A DNA stretch of 64,000 nt from Sphingomonadaceae bacterium (lineage in GTDB: Bacteria > Pseudomonadota > Alphaproteobacteria > Sphingomonadales > Sphingomonadaceae), in contig CANGJI010000004.1 of assembly GCA_947454135.1 (NCBI GenBank), positions 1 through 64,000 on the forward strand, written 5' to 3'. Shown in pieces: positions 51,829 through 61,007 of the stretch. Under the pieces are notes generated by a model. It saw only the letters and a program-made list of their open reading frames with translations, made no database searches and was not told where the DNA came from. Within the stretch, counting starts at the first letter, position 1. Every line of letters begins with the position of its first letter. The position numbers were made by a program, and so were the translations under genes.

Positions 51829-54091
51829 CCGCGGCGGTATCGTGCAGCAAACAACCCAAGTGTCCGGCGCAGCCGACCCCAACATCGCTCTCGAGAATAC
51901 TGCCGCGAATGGCGGCTACGGCAGCTATGGCGATAATGGCCACTACATGGACGGTGAGCCCTCGCTGGACCTTCGCGAGATCATCACGACAATTCGCGCG
52001 AACCTCATTCTCATCAGCATCATTGTCGCGTCTGCGCTTGCATTGGCGCTTGTCATGACATTGCTGCAGACACCCCGCTACACGGCCGAAACCACGCTAC
52101 AGATCAACGATCAGTCCGCACAGATCTTCGGCAAGCAGGACGATACGATGCAGGACCCGGTCGTTGCGGCAAGCGACACCGAGCGGTTCCTGCAAACTCA
52201 GGTCGAGATCCTCAAGAGCCGGGCGCTCGCAGAACGCGTAGCGCAGAAACTGCGGCTGGTTGGCAACAGCAAGTTCTATGACGCGATGGGAGTGCGCCAA
52301 CCCACCCAGGATCTCACCCGTTCGGAGCTTGAAGATCTCACAATCCGCACGATCGAAACCGCGCGTGATGTAGACCTCCCACGCAACACCCGCCTTGCGA
52401 CCGTCAGCTTCATCAGCACGCAACCCGAGCTGGCGGCCCGAATTGCCAACACGTTCGCGTCCGAATTTATCCAGACCAACCTTCAGCGCCGCTTTGACAG
52501 CTCAGCTTACGCCCGCGAATTCATTTCAGGTCAGCTGTCCGAAGCGCGCGCGAAGCTTGAGCGTTCGGAGCGAGAGCTCAATGCTTATGCCCGCCAGGCT
52601 GGCCTGATCCGCGATCGCGATGCCGGCGCACCCGGATCCAACCAGCGGGGCCAGCTCGGCGGTTCGGTTACGACCACGAGCCTGCTTGAAGTCAACTCTG
52701 CAGCAAACCAGGCCCAGGCAGCCCGGATCGCTGCCGAGGGGCGCTGGCGTCTGATTTCAAGCGGCAATGCCTTGAACTCGCCTGATGTGCTGGCCAACCC
52801 GGCAATTTCGCAGCTGCTGGCCCAGCGAGCGAGCGCAATGGCAGAGCTTGAAAAGCAGCGGGCAAACCATCTCGAGGACTATCCGCTCGTGCAGCAACTG
52901 CGCGCGCAGGTCGGCGTCATCGATGCGCAGATCCAGAATGTTGCGCGCAGCATTCGTGCTTCGGTGAAGCAGCAGTACGATGCCGCTGTCGAAGCTGAAT
53001 CGAGCCTCAAAAATCAAGTGGCCGAACTGAAGGGCTCGTCACTCGCCGAACAGGATCAACTTGTCCAGTATCGCCTGCTCGAACGCGAGGCGGACACGAA
53101 CCGGACGGTCTATGAAGGCCTCTTGCAGCGCTACAAGGAACTGAACGCTGCTGCGGGCATCAGCGCGAGCAATATCGCGATCATCGATCCGGCCATTGCA
53201 CCGATCCGGCCCAGTTCGCCGAACCTGCTGAAGAACATGCTGCTCGCTCTGGTCATCGGCCTGGGTTCTGCCGCCGCTCTCGTATACCTGCGCACTCTGC
53301 TCGACGACTCGGTCAAGGTTCCCGAGGACATCGAAGGCAAACTCCAGATGCCGCTTCTTGGCGTGATCCCGCTGGTGCAGGATCTTGACCTTGGGGTGGC
53401 GATGGCGGATCCCAAGTCGCCCATCAGCGAAGGGTACAATTCACTCCGAAGTGCTCTGTTGTATTCGACCGCGACAGGCCTGCCAAAGACGATGCTGGTT
53501 ACCAGTTCCCAGCCTTCGGAAGGCAAATCCACCACCAGTATTGCCATTGCGCGCGGCATCGCTCGCCTTGGACGCAGCGTCGTACTGGTCGACGTCGACT
53601 TGCGGCGTCCGGCACTTCATCGGGCCATCCCAACGCTTGGTACCGACAACAGCCAAGGTGTGTCGAGCATTCTGACCGGCCAGAGCACCATTGATGATGC
53701 GCTGTGCGATACCGACGTAGATGGCCTGAAGGTGCTGACCTCCGGCCCCATCCCGCCAAGCCCGACCGAATTGCTCGGTTCGAATCGCATGGGCGCTTTC
53801 ATCGAAGAGCTGGCGGAACGGTTCGATCTTGTCGTGCTCGACAGTCCTCCGGTTCTCGGCCTCGCCGATGCCCCGCTGATGTCCGCGCTGGTTGATGGGG
53901 TCGTCCTCGTGGTTCAGTCGGACCGCAGCCGGCGTGGTTCGCTGAAAGCTTCCCTCCGCCGCCTGCGCAATATGCGCACCAACATTCTCGGCGGCGTGTT
54001 GACCAAGTTTGACCCGACCGACATGGGCAACAAGTACTCTGAGTACTACGGTTACAACTACTACCAATACACAGATACAACAGCCAAATAG
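51809..54091 (+). CDS. Wzc-like chain-length determinant / tyrosine autokinase
   Basis: A 760-residue inner membrane protein. It has an N-terminal Wzz domain with a first membrane helix (ANLILISIIVASALALALVM), a coiled-coil periplasmic part (about 270-420, YAREFISGQLSEARAKLERS), a second helix (NMLLALVIGLGSAAALVYL) and a cytoplasmic BY-kinase: Walker A SSQPSEGKSTTS (about 565-576), Walker A' VVLVDVDLRRP and a Tyr-rich tail (YSEYYGYNYYQYT). The kinase and Wzz are fused here, as in proteobacterial Wzc. Start uncertain: ATG 51809 or GTG 51842. Confidence 0.92.
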   Translation: MSSLVSNRGGIVQQTTQVSGAADPNIALENTAANGGYGSYGDNGHYMDGEPSLDLREIITTIRANLILISIIVASALALALVMTLLQTPRYTAETTLQINDQSAQIFGKQDDTMQDPVVAASDTERFLQTQVEILKSRALAERVAQKLRLVGNSKFYDAMGVRQPTQDLTRSELEDLTIRTIETARDVDLPRNTRLATVSFISTQPELAARIANTFASEFIQTNLQRRFDSSAYAREFISGQLSEARAKLERSERELNAYARQAGLIRDRDAGAPGSNQRGQLGGSVTTTSLLEVNSAANQAQAARIAAEGRWRLISSGNALNSPDVLANPAISQLLAQRASAMAELEKQRANHLEDYPLVQQLRAQVGVIDAQIQNVARSIRASVKQQYDAAVEAESSLKNQVAELKGSSLAEQDQLVQYRLLEREADTNRTVYEGLLQRYKELNAAAGISASNIAIIDPAIAPIRPSSPNLLKNMLLALVIGLGSAAALVYLRTLLDDSVKVPEDIEGKLQMPLLGVIPLVQDLDLGVAMADPKSPISEGYNSLRSALLYSTATGLPKTMLVTSSQPSEGKSTTSIAIARGIARLGRSVVLVDVDLRRPALHRAIPTLGTDNSQGVSSILTGQSTIDDALCDTDVDGLKVLTSGPIPPSPTELLGSNRMGAFIEELAERFDLVVLDSPPVLGLADAPLMSALVDGVVLVVQSDRSRRGSLKASLRRLRNMRTNILGGVLTKFDPTDMGNKYSEYYGYNYYQYTDTTAK

Positions 54092-54094
54092 TCG

Positions 54095-55285
54095 ATGACC
54101 GACACTGTCGCACCCTCTTCGTTTGCGGTTTTGCGCAAGGCGGCAAGTGTGACCGCCTTGGCCGGACTGGTCGTGGCCGCGCTGCTCAGTGGGTCTGACC
54201 GCCAGAGCCGCGACTTTCCCAGCTCACCGAGCTATCTCGGTTGGCCCTACGATACAGGTGCGGCCCGGGCGAAAGCCACGCTCGCTTTCGTGCGCAGCGG
54301 GCCGGCGAGCGCAATCGGTTTTGCGGGCCGATCCATTCTGTCCGACCCCATTTCAGCGCAGGCCGTTTCCATCCTCGGACGATCTCGGCTCTACGCTCAG
54401 CAGCTCTCAGAGGCCCGCAAGGCTTTTCAGGTATCTGGCCAGTTGGGGTGGCGCGATACCATGACCCAGATTTATTGGCTCGATCAGGCACTGCAGGCAG
54501 GTGACTACCGTATTGCGGCGGAGCGTCTGGACGCCTTGCTGCGGCAGGCCCCGGATGACGAGAACAGAGACCGGTTCATCGCTGCAGTGGCGGCTACGCC
54601 GGAAGGCCGCGCGGCAGTGGCGGAACGGCTCAAGCTCGCGCCCGGTTGGGCTCGCACTATGGTCATTCAGGTGAGCGAACTTCCTCCCGAGCAGCTCCTT
54701 CAGCGCGTCGATCTGATGCGCAGAACTGGTCGAGGAGTCTGGGACTGTCCGGTTTCCGAGGGCATCGCGCAGAAGTTGATCACGCTGGGCATGCTCCATG
54801 AAGCCCAATCCGTTTGGCAACTGAGCTGCGAGACCTCGGGAGCACTCGTTTACGATGGCGGCTTCGAGCAACTCGATACACTCAATCCAACCACCGCGTT
54901 CGACTGGCAGGTCTCCACTCAGGGTGATGCGGACATCGCGATAACTGCTGACAAGGCGAATAATCACCGTCTTTCGGTTGAGACAACGGCGAGCGTGACA
55001 CGGCCAATTGTCCGCCAGCTCGTCGTGCTCAAACCGGGTCTCTATCGGCTTGCTTGGCGCATGCCGCAAATCGATCGATCGCAGGCGCGCGCGATCAAGG
55101 TTTCACTCACGTGCAAGCCGGACTTGAGCCGAGCGACCGCCGGAACAGCGGTGGCCGGGAAGCGTGACACTTGGAGCGTGGACTTCACGGTCGACAACGA
55201 GTGCCCTGCCCGCCACCTGGTCTTCTGGCTTGAGCCACACGTGTCGATCAACCTCGACGACGTCAGCCTGACAGCGGCCAAATAG
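54095..55285 (+). CDS. Membrane-anchored protein with TPR-like and beta-sandwich-like parts
   Basis: A 396-residue protein starting 3 nt after the Wzc-like gene. It has one N-terminal helix (VTALAGLVVAALLSG), then a helical repeat part (about 80-190, SRLYAQQLSEARKAFQVSG and YRIAAERLDALLRQA) like TPRs, and a C-terminal beta-rich part (about 245-396, LVYDGGFEQLD, FDWQVSTQGDADIAITAD, FWLEPHVSINLDDVSLT) like a carbohydrate-binding sandwich. I do not know a named family. Tight coupling to wzc suggests a periplasmic assembly or chain-handling role. Confidence 0.72.
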   Translation: MTDTVAPSSFAVLRKAASVTALAGLVVAALLSGSDRQSRDFPSSPSYLGWPYDTGAARAKATLAFVRSGPASAIGFAGRSILSDPISAQAVSILGRSRLYAQQLSEARKAFQVSGQLGWRDTMTQIYWLDQALQAGDYRIAAERLDALLRQAPDDENRDRFIAAVAATPEGRAAVAERLKLAPGWARTMVIQVSELPPEQLLQRVDLMRRTGRGVWDCPVSEGIAQKLITLGMLHEAQSVWQLSCETSGALVYDGGFEQLDTLNPTTAFDWQVSTQGDADIAITADKANNHRLSVETTASVTRPIVRQLVVLKPGLYRLAWRMPQIDRSQARAIKVSLTCKPDLSRATAGTAVAGKRDTWSVDFTVDNECPARHLVFWLEPHVSINLDDVSLTAAK

Positions 55286-55329
55286 GGCTCATCTCGAAGG
55301 CGTGGCTATTCCCAGAAACCAACGCAAAA

Positions 55330-55345
55330 CAAGGCGCTTGCCTTG
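55330..55345. terminator. Hairpin between the two convergent arms
   Basis: A 6-bp stem CAAGGC-GCTT-GCCTTG in the 125-nt gap between the plus-arm last gene and the acyltransferase. It is followed by GTTCC, not a T-run. A possible bidirectional stop for the two arms, with low certainty. A second short dyad (CCGGCTGCGCCGG) lies at about 55396. Confidence 0.35.
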
Positions 55346-55410
55346 GTTCCAGTTTGCGGCGGCTTGATCAGGCGAACCTGCCCTGCTCGCACCGGCTGCG
55401 CCGGAACCGG

Positions 55411-56490
55411 TCATCCTCTTTGCAACGTCCACCGTGAGAGCGATCTCATCGATGCCTTGATCTGCGACTTGCGTCGTTCCCCGACTTCAGCAAGCGCGAG
55501 GAGAATGCAGAAAGCCAGAACTTCGGCCCCCACTTGCACCAGTGCTCCCCTTTGCTGGGTCCGAAAGATGGCCGAAAAGAAAATGATCAGTGGCTGGTGC
55601 ATGAGATAGATCGTGAATGTGGCGCCTGCGAGCCAGCGGATCGCCTGCTCGGAGCGAGGACCGATCCACTCGGCCCGACCGACAACCCTGGCGACACCGG
55701 CGATATGAAGCCCAAACGCGGACGCCAACAGTGCAGCATAGCACCAGGCGATGATCGTCAGGCGAAGGTCGTATGCATGGAATGCCGAGCCAACCGGAGG
55801 AAAGACCCCATATTTCAGAACTGGATAGATCAACGGGCTCGCAATAAAGATCCATGCGAGGGGAGTTGGTATCCGCGCAAGCTTTGCAGGATCGGATACC
55901 ACATCGTAGAGCCAAGCGCCCATTAGCCAGAGCAGACCATACGCGGCCACCAATGGCCCGAAGATTGCCAGCCACAGCAGCAGAAACGCCGCGCGCCAGA
56001 GCATTGAGCGGATGAATACGGCGCTGAACGCCACATAGTAGGCCGCTTCGAAACCCAGCGACCAGTAAGCCTCGTTGCTGCCGACGACGATGTGCGCGCG
56101 CCAGGCCTCATTGAGGAAAGCAAGGCTGGTCAGAATCTCGGTCCATCGGCCCGTACCGTCAAAAAAATCCAATGCGGCATAGTGTTCGGGCGCAAGGGCC
56201 AGACCGATGCGATCCAGCACAAGCGTCACCACGATGGCGGGAACTGCCACTGAGTAGAGCCTGATTGCTCGAGCCGATGCGTAGGCCCGCCAGTCCTGCT
56301 CTCGCGAGCGGCTGACAAAACGGATGACAAATCCGGACAACAGGAAAAACACGATCACGCATTCGGAAGCATGAACCGCAAGGACCTTCGGGATGGCAGG
56401 GGCCATCAATACCCGGCTATGGCCTAGAAGAACGCCCATGGCCGCCAGGAAACGGACGACTTCAAGATACAGCGACAGGCCGCGCTTCAT
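55411..56490 (-). CDS. Acyltransferase-3 family membrane protein (exopolysaccharide)
   Basis: A 359-residue O-acyltransferase with about 10 membrane segments. Marks are YLEVVRFLAAMGVLLGHSRV (active His), FFLLSGFVIRF and EAYWSLGFEAAYYVAFSAVF. Being the last gene of the minus arm, it probably acetylates or otherwise acylates the polymer. I start at ATG 56490, with GGAG 6 nt upstream; the ATG at 56502 lacks a ribosome binding site. It is only distantly like the acyltransferase at 34311-35501. Confidence 0.85.
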   Translation of the reverse strand: MKRGLSLYLEVVRFLAAMGVLLGHSRVLMAPAIPKVLAVHASECVIVFFLLSGFVIRFVSRSREQDWRAYASARAIRLYSVAVPAIVVTLVLDRIGLALAPEHYAALDFFDGTGRWTEILTSLAFLNEAWRAHIVVGSNEAYWSLGFEAAYYVAFSAVFIRSMLWRAAFLLLWLAIFGPLVAAYGLLWLMGAWLYDVVSDPAKLARIPTPLAWIFIASPLIYPVLKYGVFPPVGSAFHAYDLRLTIIAWCYAALLASAFGLHIAGVARVVGRAEWIGPRSEQAIRWLAGATFTIYLMHQPLIIFFSAIFRTQQRGALVQVGAEVLAFCILLALAEVGERRKSQIKASMRSLSRWTLQRG

Positions 56491-56536
56491 GGACTGCTCC
56501 ATTGTGTGGCATGCGCCGCGTTGCAGTCGGCATGTT

Positions 56537-57604
56537 TCATGGCTTGCCAACACGTTTGCGACGGACCTTCTTCGGCTGCGCTTCGATTGGCGAAGCGATC
56601 GAAGCCAGCAGATCGCGGTCCCATACCCCGTTGTTCAACAACGGAAACACCTTGTCGTTCCATACGCAGGAGTAGACGCCAAGCGAGGCCATGGCCGAAC
56701 TCATGGCGTGGTAATAGCGCACACGATCCTGCTCCGCCGCGAGGCCGATCGCACCAAACTCCAGCATCACGGGCACGCGGCCAGTGCGCTGCATGTAATC
56801 CTTCACCAGTCCAACCTGCTGCATCTGCGTCTGCAGCGCCATTGTTGCCGGGAATCCCACGCCGACTGGAAAGGCGGGCTTGACCCAATATGCCCCCTGA
56901 TGGGTGAACGCCAAGGGTGCGTAGCTATGGAATTCCGGCACGATATAGGGGTCGTCGGGCAACTGCACTTCGCTGAGCGTGTAACTGTTGCTTCCGTTCG
57001 CACCGCCCGCAATCACTGGGCGGGTCGGATTGGTGAGGCGTATCTTTGCCAGAGCTCTGGCATATAGCCCGCGCAAGAAGGGCTCGGTGACTTTATCGTG
57101 CGGCTCATTCAGCAATTCGAACCAGACGGTGGAAGGCGCTTTGGCAAAATGCGCTGCGATCTGATCCCAGAACGCGACGAAGCGGTCGACATTGCCGTCG
57201 GGATTGGCATCCAGATCGCGAAAATGGTGGATGTTGATGATGACGTTCAAGCCGGCTTCGCTGGCGGTGGAAACGTAGGCATCGATCAAAGCGAACCAGC
57301 GCGGGTCGATCTGGTAGTCGGGCAGCGGCTGTGCATGTGTATCCCATTTGATCGGCAGGCGGATCGTTTTGAAGCCGGCAGCCTTGATGGCCGTGAACCG
57401 CGATACCGAGGGCGTTTCCTGCGTCGGCCAGCCTCCCGTCTCCAGTTCTCCGCCAAGGTTCAGGCAGCGGCCCATGGGCAGCGTGATGCCCGTGGATGCC
57501 TTTGCAGGCATCGCAGGCTTGTAAAGCGCGCTCTCGACCGAACTAATGATCGGATTGGAAGCAACTGCCAAGCTGACAATACCAAGCACCGCGCCAATGG
57601 TCAT
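56537..57604 (-). CDS. Glycoside hydrolase family 5 enzyme
   Basis: A 355-residue GH5-type cellulase/endoglucanase fold protein with an N-terminal export signal or anchor (IGAVLGIVSLAVASNPIIS). Catalytic acid Glu is in FELLNEPHD and nucleophile Glu in MLEFGAIG; NLGGELE and KTIRLPIKWD give the N-terminal barrel strands. The tail is basic (KKVRRKRVGKP). In an exopolysaccharide cluster it may trim or edit the polymer, like BcsZ in cellulose. I start at ATG 57604 with GGTGG 5 nt upstream; the track ATG 57649 lacks a site at good spacing. Confidence 0.85.
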   Translation of the reverse strand: MTIGAVLGIVSLAVASNPIISSVESALYKPAMPAKASTGITLPMGRCLNLGGELETGGWPTQETPSVSRFTAIKAAGFKTIRLPIKWDTHAQPLPDYQIDPRWFALIDAYVSTASEAGLNVIINIHHFRDLDANPDGNVDRFVAFWDQIAAHFAKAPSTVWFELLNEPHDKVTEPFLRGLYARALAKIRLTNPTRPVIAGGANGSNSYTLSEVQLPDDPYIVPEFHSYAPLAFTHQGAYWVKPAFPVGVGFPATMALQTQMQQVGLVKDYMQRTGRVPVMLEFGAIGLAAEQDRVRYYHAMSSAMASLGVYSCVWNDKVFPLLNNGVWDRDLLASIASPIEAQPKKVRRKRVGKP

Positions 57605-57670
57605 AATATCCACCCGATCTAATATCGATACGAATCCGCCATTAATCACAAATTGATCTCTTCTAGGCGC

Positions 57671-58585
57671 TCAGCCTGTCTTGCCGAAATTTGCCACGAA
57701 TGTATCGACAGCCCAGCGGTAAAATCCGCGTGGCAGAAAGGTTCTTGCCATCTGGCGGATTATGATCCGAGATGAAACGCCAGCCCGCCAACCTCGGTAG
57801 AAGGCCATGATAGCGGAACCCGGCTTTTGCCAGGCCCAATAATAGGCGAGGCTTGTCGCGCGATAGCCGGCGATCTCGTCTTCGCGCATCAGGGCAATGT
57901 GCTGATCGAGCCATCGCTGCGGCTGCTCAAAGCCTTTGGTACGCGATGTGCGACCTGCTTCGGATTTGTCCACCCATATGCTTCCGGGTCGATCAAGCAT
58001 CTTGAACGTCCCGCCCGCAGCTTCGATCCGCAAGCAGAAATCCAGATCCTGTCCTTTGCGAAGATTGTCATCAAACCGCACAGCTTTCGCAAACCCGGCG
58101 TTCATGACGATCGTGGACGTCTGGATGATCTGATTTGCGATGAACAGATAGGTCGCCACGCGCTCGTCTGGACCGATACTCCGCTCAGGGCGCGTCCATT
58201 TGCGGTCGTTCTTGCCTCTTTCGACCAAGGTTTGCGTGTAGAGGACTTGCTTCACCGCATTGCGATCAAGGTGCGCCGCCGCGGTGGAGAGTTTGCCCGG
58301 CAGGAACAGATCGTCGGAATCAAGAAAGGCGATGTAGTCCCCGACTGCGGCATCAATTCCCGTATTGCGTGCCGCACCGCCGCCGCCGTTCGGTCGCCAG
58401 ACATAGCGGAAACGCGGATCGCCGAGGCCGTTGACAACGCGTTCGAGCGCCTCGGCGTCCCGCGAGCCGTCGTCAATGACCAGGCATTCGAAATCCGTGA
58501 AGTCCTGGCTCTGAACGGATTCAAGCGTAGGCCTGATAATGTCGGACCGGTTGTAGGCCGGAATGATAACTGAAAATGTCGGCAT
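57671..58585 (-). CDS. Glycosyltransferase family 2
   Basis: A 304-residue GT-A transferase, cytoplasmic and probably membrane-associated through its C-terminal basic/aromatic part (YRGWRAGVSSRIIIRQMAR). Motifs: MPTFSVIIPAYNRSD, LVIDDGSRD and DSDD (IAFLDSDDLFLPGKL), the metal-binding site. It adds one sugar of the repeat. I start at ATG 58585, where family similarity begins; the track ORF is 104 codons longer. It follows the second Wzy-like gene by 2 nt. Confidence 0.88.
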   Translation of the reverse strand: MPTFSVIIPAYNRSDIIRPTLESVQSQDFTDFECLVIDDGSRDAEALERVVNGLGDPRFRYVWRPNGGGGAARNTGIDAAVGDYIAFLDSDDLFLPGKLSTAAAHLDRNAVKQVLYTQTLVERGKNDRKWTRPERSIGPDERVATYLFIANQIIQTSTIVMNAGFAKAVRFDDNLRKGQDLDFCLRIEAAGGTFKMLDRPGSIWVDKSEAGRTSRTKGFEQPQRWLDQHIALMREDEIAGYRATSLAYYWAWQKPGSAIMAFYRGWRAGVSSRIIIRQMARTFLPRGFYRWAVDTFVANFGKTG

Positions 58586-58587
58586 CT

Positions 58588-59976
58588 TCACCGAACTCCG
58601 GATCCATTTGTTATGGGACGTGGCGGCACACGATGGCGCGGGGCGGTGCGACGACCGTGCATGGCGAAGGCGCGCGGGGCGGCACTGCCCATACCGCGCA
58701 GCTTGCGCATTCTGGCGTTCAGGCCACCGATCACGAGGAGGATCAGGACCCACGTCGAACGGTCTCTGTCGGCAAGGCCTGACTCGGTAAACGACTGGAG
58801 CACGATGAAGATCGAGATGCTCGTCAGCAATGCTTCGAGTTCGCGTGGAAGACGCGCGACAGGAAGTTTCTGGAAAGTACCTGAAATCAATGCCCAAATC
58901 AGCAGCCCGAGCCCAATCAGGCCGGTAGATGCCGCGATTTCCAAGTAGCTGTTATGCGCGTGACTCAGCGTTGCAAAGAATCGGTCATTCACCACCTGCG
59001 CAAAGGCTGAAGCACCGCCGGTCTGGAAGATCGACTGATACCCGACACCCCCGATCGGGTTCTTCATGAACACTTCCAAGGTGAGGTGCCAGATATACCC
59101 TCGACCGGTCAGCGAATCCGGATCGCTTACAATCTGGGCAAGCTTGTCACTAAACAAGCTGCCGACAAGAAGCACGAATGCCGGTGCAACCCACACCAAA
59201 TGCCGCGCCGAATCGAAACGCACCCAGACGAAGTATAACGCCATGGAAATTATACAAATTCCCAGGGAGGTTTTTGATTGCGAAAAATACAAGCAAGCAG
59301 ACGCTGCAACAAGAAATCCCCACCCCTGCCAGGCCTGAAATTGCCGGGCACGTATACTGTAAATTGCCAATAGAATGCTGATTGCAGCCACGCCCCCGAG
59401 GATATTCTTGTGATAAAAAATACCCCGCAGGTCTCCAATCGTCATGGTCTCCGTGTCACCGACCTGGTGAATGGACAGTCGCGGAAAAATGACTGCGGCG
59501 GCGAGACTCGCAACCATCATGAAGGCCGTCACAGTACAAAGATTCTTGACCATTCGCTCAAGCGGAAACGCTTCTGCGAGCGTGAAGGCGGTAATCGCAA
59601 TCACGATTGTCAGGCCCAGCCGTCGAGCGGCAATATCGGGCACCGGAGACCAAAGCAGCGTGAGTATAAACCAGCCGAAAAGGAACAGCATCGGCCTCGG
59701 CACATTGCGCAGGACCTTGCCCGAGGAGAGCAATATCGCACCGCCGAGGAGAGCCAGATAGCAAATCTGCCGAACGATGTCGGCCGAACCCGTGTCCAGC
59801 GCACTGGCAATTGCACGCCTCTCGGCAAGGGGGTTCAGGCCGGTAAAAGTCGCGAACACGAACAGGAAAAACAGCACTGTTGCCCAGAGGTCGTGTTGCC
59901 GCAGCCTCGCCTGCCGATTGCTCCCGCTGGAGGTTGTTGGACCGGCGCGAAGCCGGATTCTGTTGGGAAGTCTCAC
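58588..59976 (-). CDS. O-antigen ligase/polymerase-like membrane protein (second copy)
   Basis: A 462-residue protein with about 12 membrane segments. The Wzy_C-type marks are FSQSKTSLGICIISMALYFV and the loop LSHAHNSYLEIAASTGLIGLG, where His and Glu match the polymerase/ligase active region. It overlaps the GT4-like gene by 4 bp. Closest by pattern to ExoQ/Wzy polymerases. Together with the 49584-51032 gene it gives two such proteins in one locus. The C-terminal tail is Arg/Pro-rich (HGRRTAPRHRVPPRP). Confidence 0.82.
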   Translation of the reverse strand: MRLPNRIRLRAGPTTSSGSNRQARLRQHDLWATVLFFLFVFATFTGLNPLAERRAIASALDTGSADIVRQICYLALLGGAILLSSGKVLRNVPRPMLFLFGWFILTLLWSPVPDIAARRLGLTIVIAITAFTLAEAFPLERMVKNLCTVTAFMMVASLAAAVIFPRLSIHQVGDTETMTIGDLRGIFYHKNILGGVAAISILLAIYSIRARQFQAWQGWGFLVAASACLYFSQSKTSLGICIISMALYFVWVRFDSARHLVWVAPAFVLLVGSLFSDKLAQIVSDPDSLTGRGYIWHLTLEVFMKNPIGGVGYQSIFQTGGASAFAQVVNDRFFATLSHAHNSYLEIAASTGLIGLGLLIWALISGTFQKLPVARLPRELEALLTSISIFIVLQSFTESGLADRDRSTWVLILLVIGGLNARMRKLRGMGSAAPRAFAMHGRRTAPRHRVPPRPITNGSGVR

Positions 59977-61007
59977 CGGGCTTCTCCATAAACCGCCTTC
60001 AAAGCCAGACCGATGGCGCTTGGTTCCAGCTGCCCTAGCGGCGGCCGCGTTCGATCGAGGCGCCGCATGCTATCCACTTGCGCAAGAAGCCAGTCGACGT
60101 CGAACGGACGATCAAAGCAGCGTACCCATTCCGGGCCAATCTGCTTTGCCAGCTCGGTAAGGGCGCCATCAGCCGGGCAAAGCGCAGGCGTACCGCATGA
60201 AAGTGCCGCGATGACGCTGCCGGAATTGAGGATACTGCTGAAGTTGAAGAGTGCGGCATCCGCCTCGCGGAGGATGAGCGCAAACTCGTCGTGTCCCAAT
60301 TCCCGCTGGATCAGCTCAAACCGCGGATCGCGGCCAATCGCCTCGACGATCCGCGCTTTGTAGCGCTGGGGGCCTTCTCCGGCGATGATCAGCTTGAACT
60401 GCGCATCGCCATGCGCGCGCAGAGCTTCGATCGCCTCGACAACGCCCTTGTAGGGACGGAGCTGGCCCACCATCGCGAATGTCGGCACCGCGGTCGGCAG
60501 CGGTGTCTGTGAAAGGTCGAGACCATGTCCGGCGTAGAAATCGCTGAAATGGGGGTGCGGAATGACGTGGATGCGCGCACCCGCCACTTCAGGATAGTTT
60601 GCCGCCACTTCCCGCTGCGCATTTTCGCTCATGACGATGACGTCGGTCACCAGTGGCAGGAATCGCGCGCTCATCAGCGCATAGATTTTTCCGCGCATGC
60701 CCGTAGGCGCTTCGTGCGGCTTCAGGTTGTGGAGGGTCCAGACCACGCGCCCGCCGCGCTGCCGCACACCGCGCGCAACGGTTATGAGGTGCAGAGCCCG
60801 CAGGTAGCCAACAATCGGCAACCGATAGGCAATCGGCCCCCAATAGACCTGCTCCAGCCAATGCACATGAAGTGCGCGGGGAAACCAGAACCCGCCCGTC
60901 CAGATCGGCAGGATCGAGACGCCCGCAGCCCGCAACCCCAGACCAATCACATGAATGAAGGGATTGTAGATGCGCCGCGAGGGCGAGGGAAACATGATGA
61001 TGCGCAT
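59973..61007 (-). CDS. GT-B fold glycosyltransferase (GT4-like)
   Basis: A 344-residue cytoplasmic transferase. The N-terminal domain (PSPSRRIYNPFIHVIGLGLR, ALHVHWLEQVYWG) and the C-terminal domain with FAMVGQLRPYKGVVEAI, IAGEGPQRYKARI and the ending LSCGTPALCPADGALTELA are GT4-like; the E-x7-E pattern is altered. It adds one sugar of the repeat. It starts at ATG 61007 in a TGATG overlap with the flippase; the track ORF adds 65 codons. Confidence 0.85.
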   Translation of the reverse strand: MRIIMFPSPSRRIYNPFIHVIGLGLRAAGVSILPIWTGGFWFPRALHVHWLEQVYWGPIAYRLPIVGYLRALHLITVARGVRQRGGRVVWTLHNLKPHEAPTGMRGKIYALMSARFLPLVTDVIVMSENAQREVAANYPEVAGARIHVIPHPHFSDFYAGHGLDLSQTPLPTAVPTFAMVGQLRPYKGVVEAIEALRAHGDAQFKLIIAGEGPQRYKARIVEAIGRDPRFELIQRELGHDEFALILREADAALFNFSSILNSGSVIAALSCGTPALCPADGALTELAKQIGPEWVRCFDRPFDVDWLLAQVDSMRRLDRTRPPLGQLEPSAIGLALKAVYGEAR

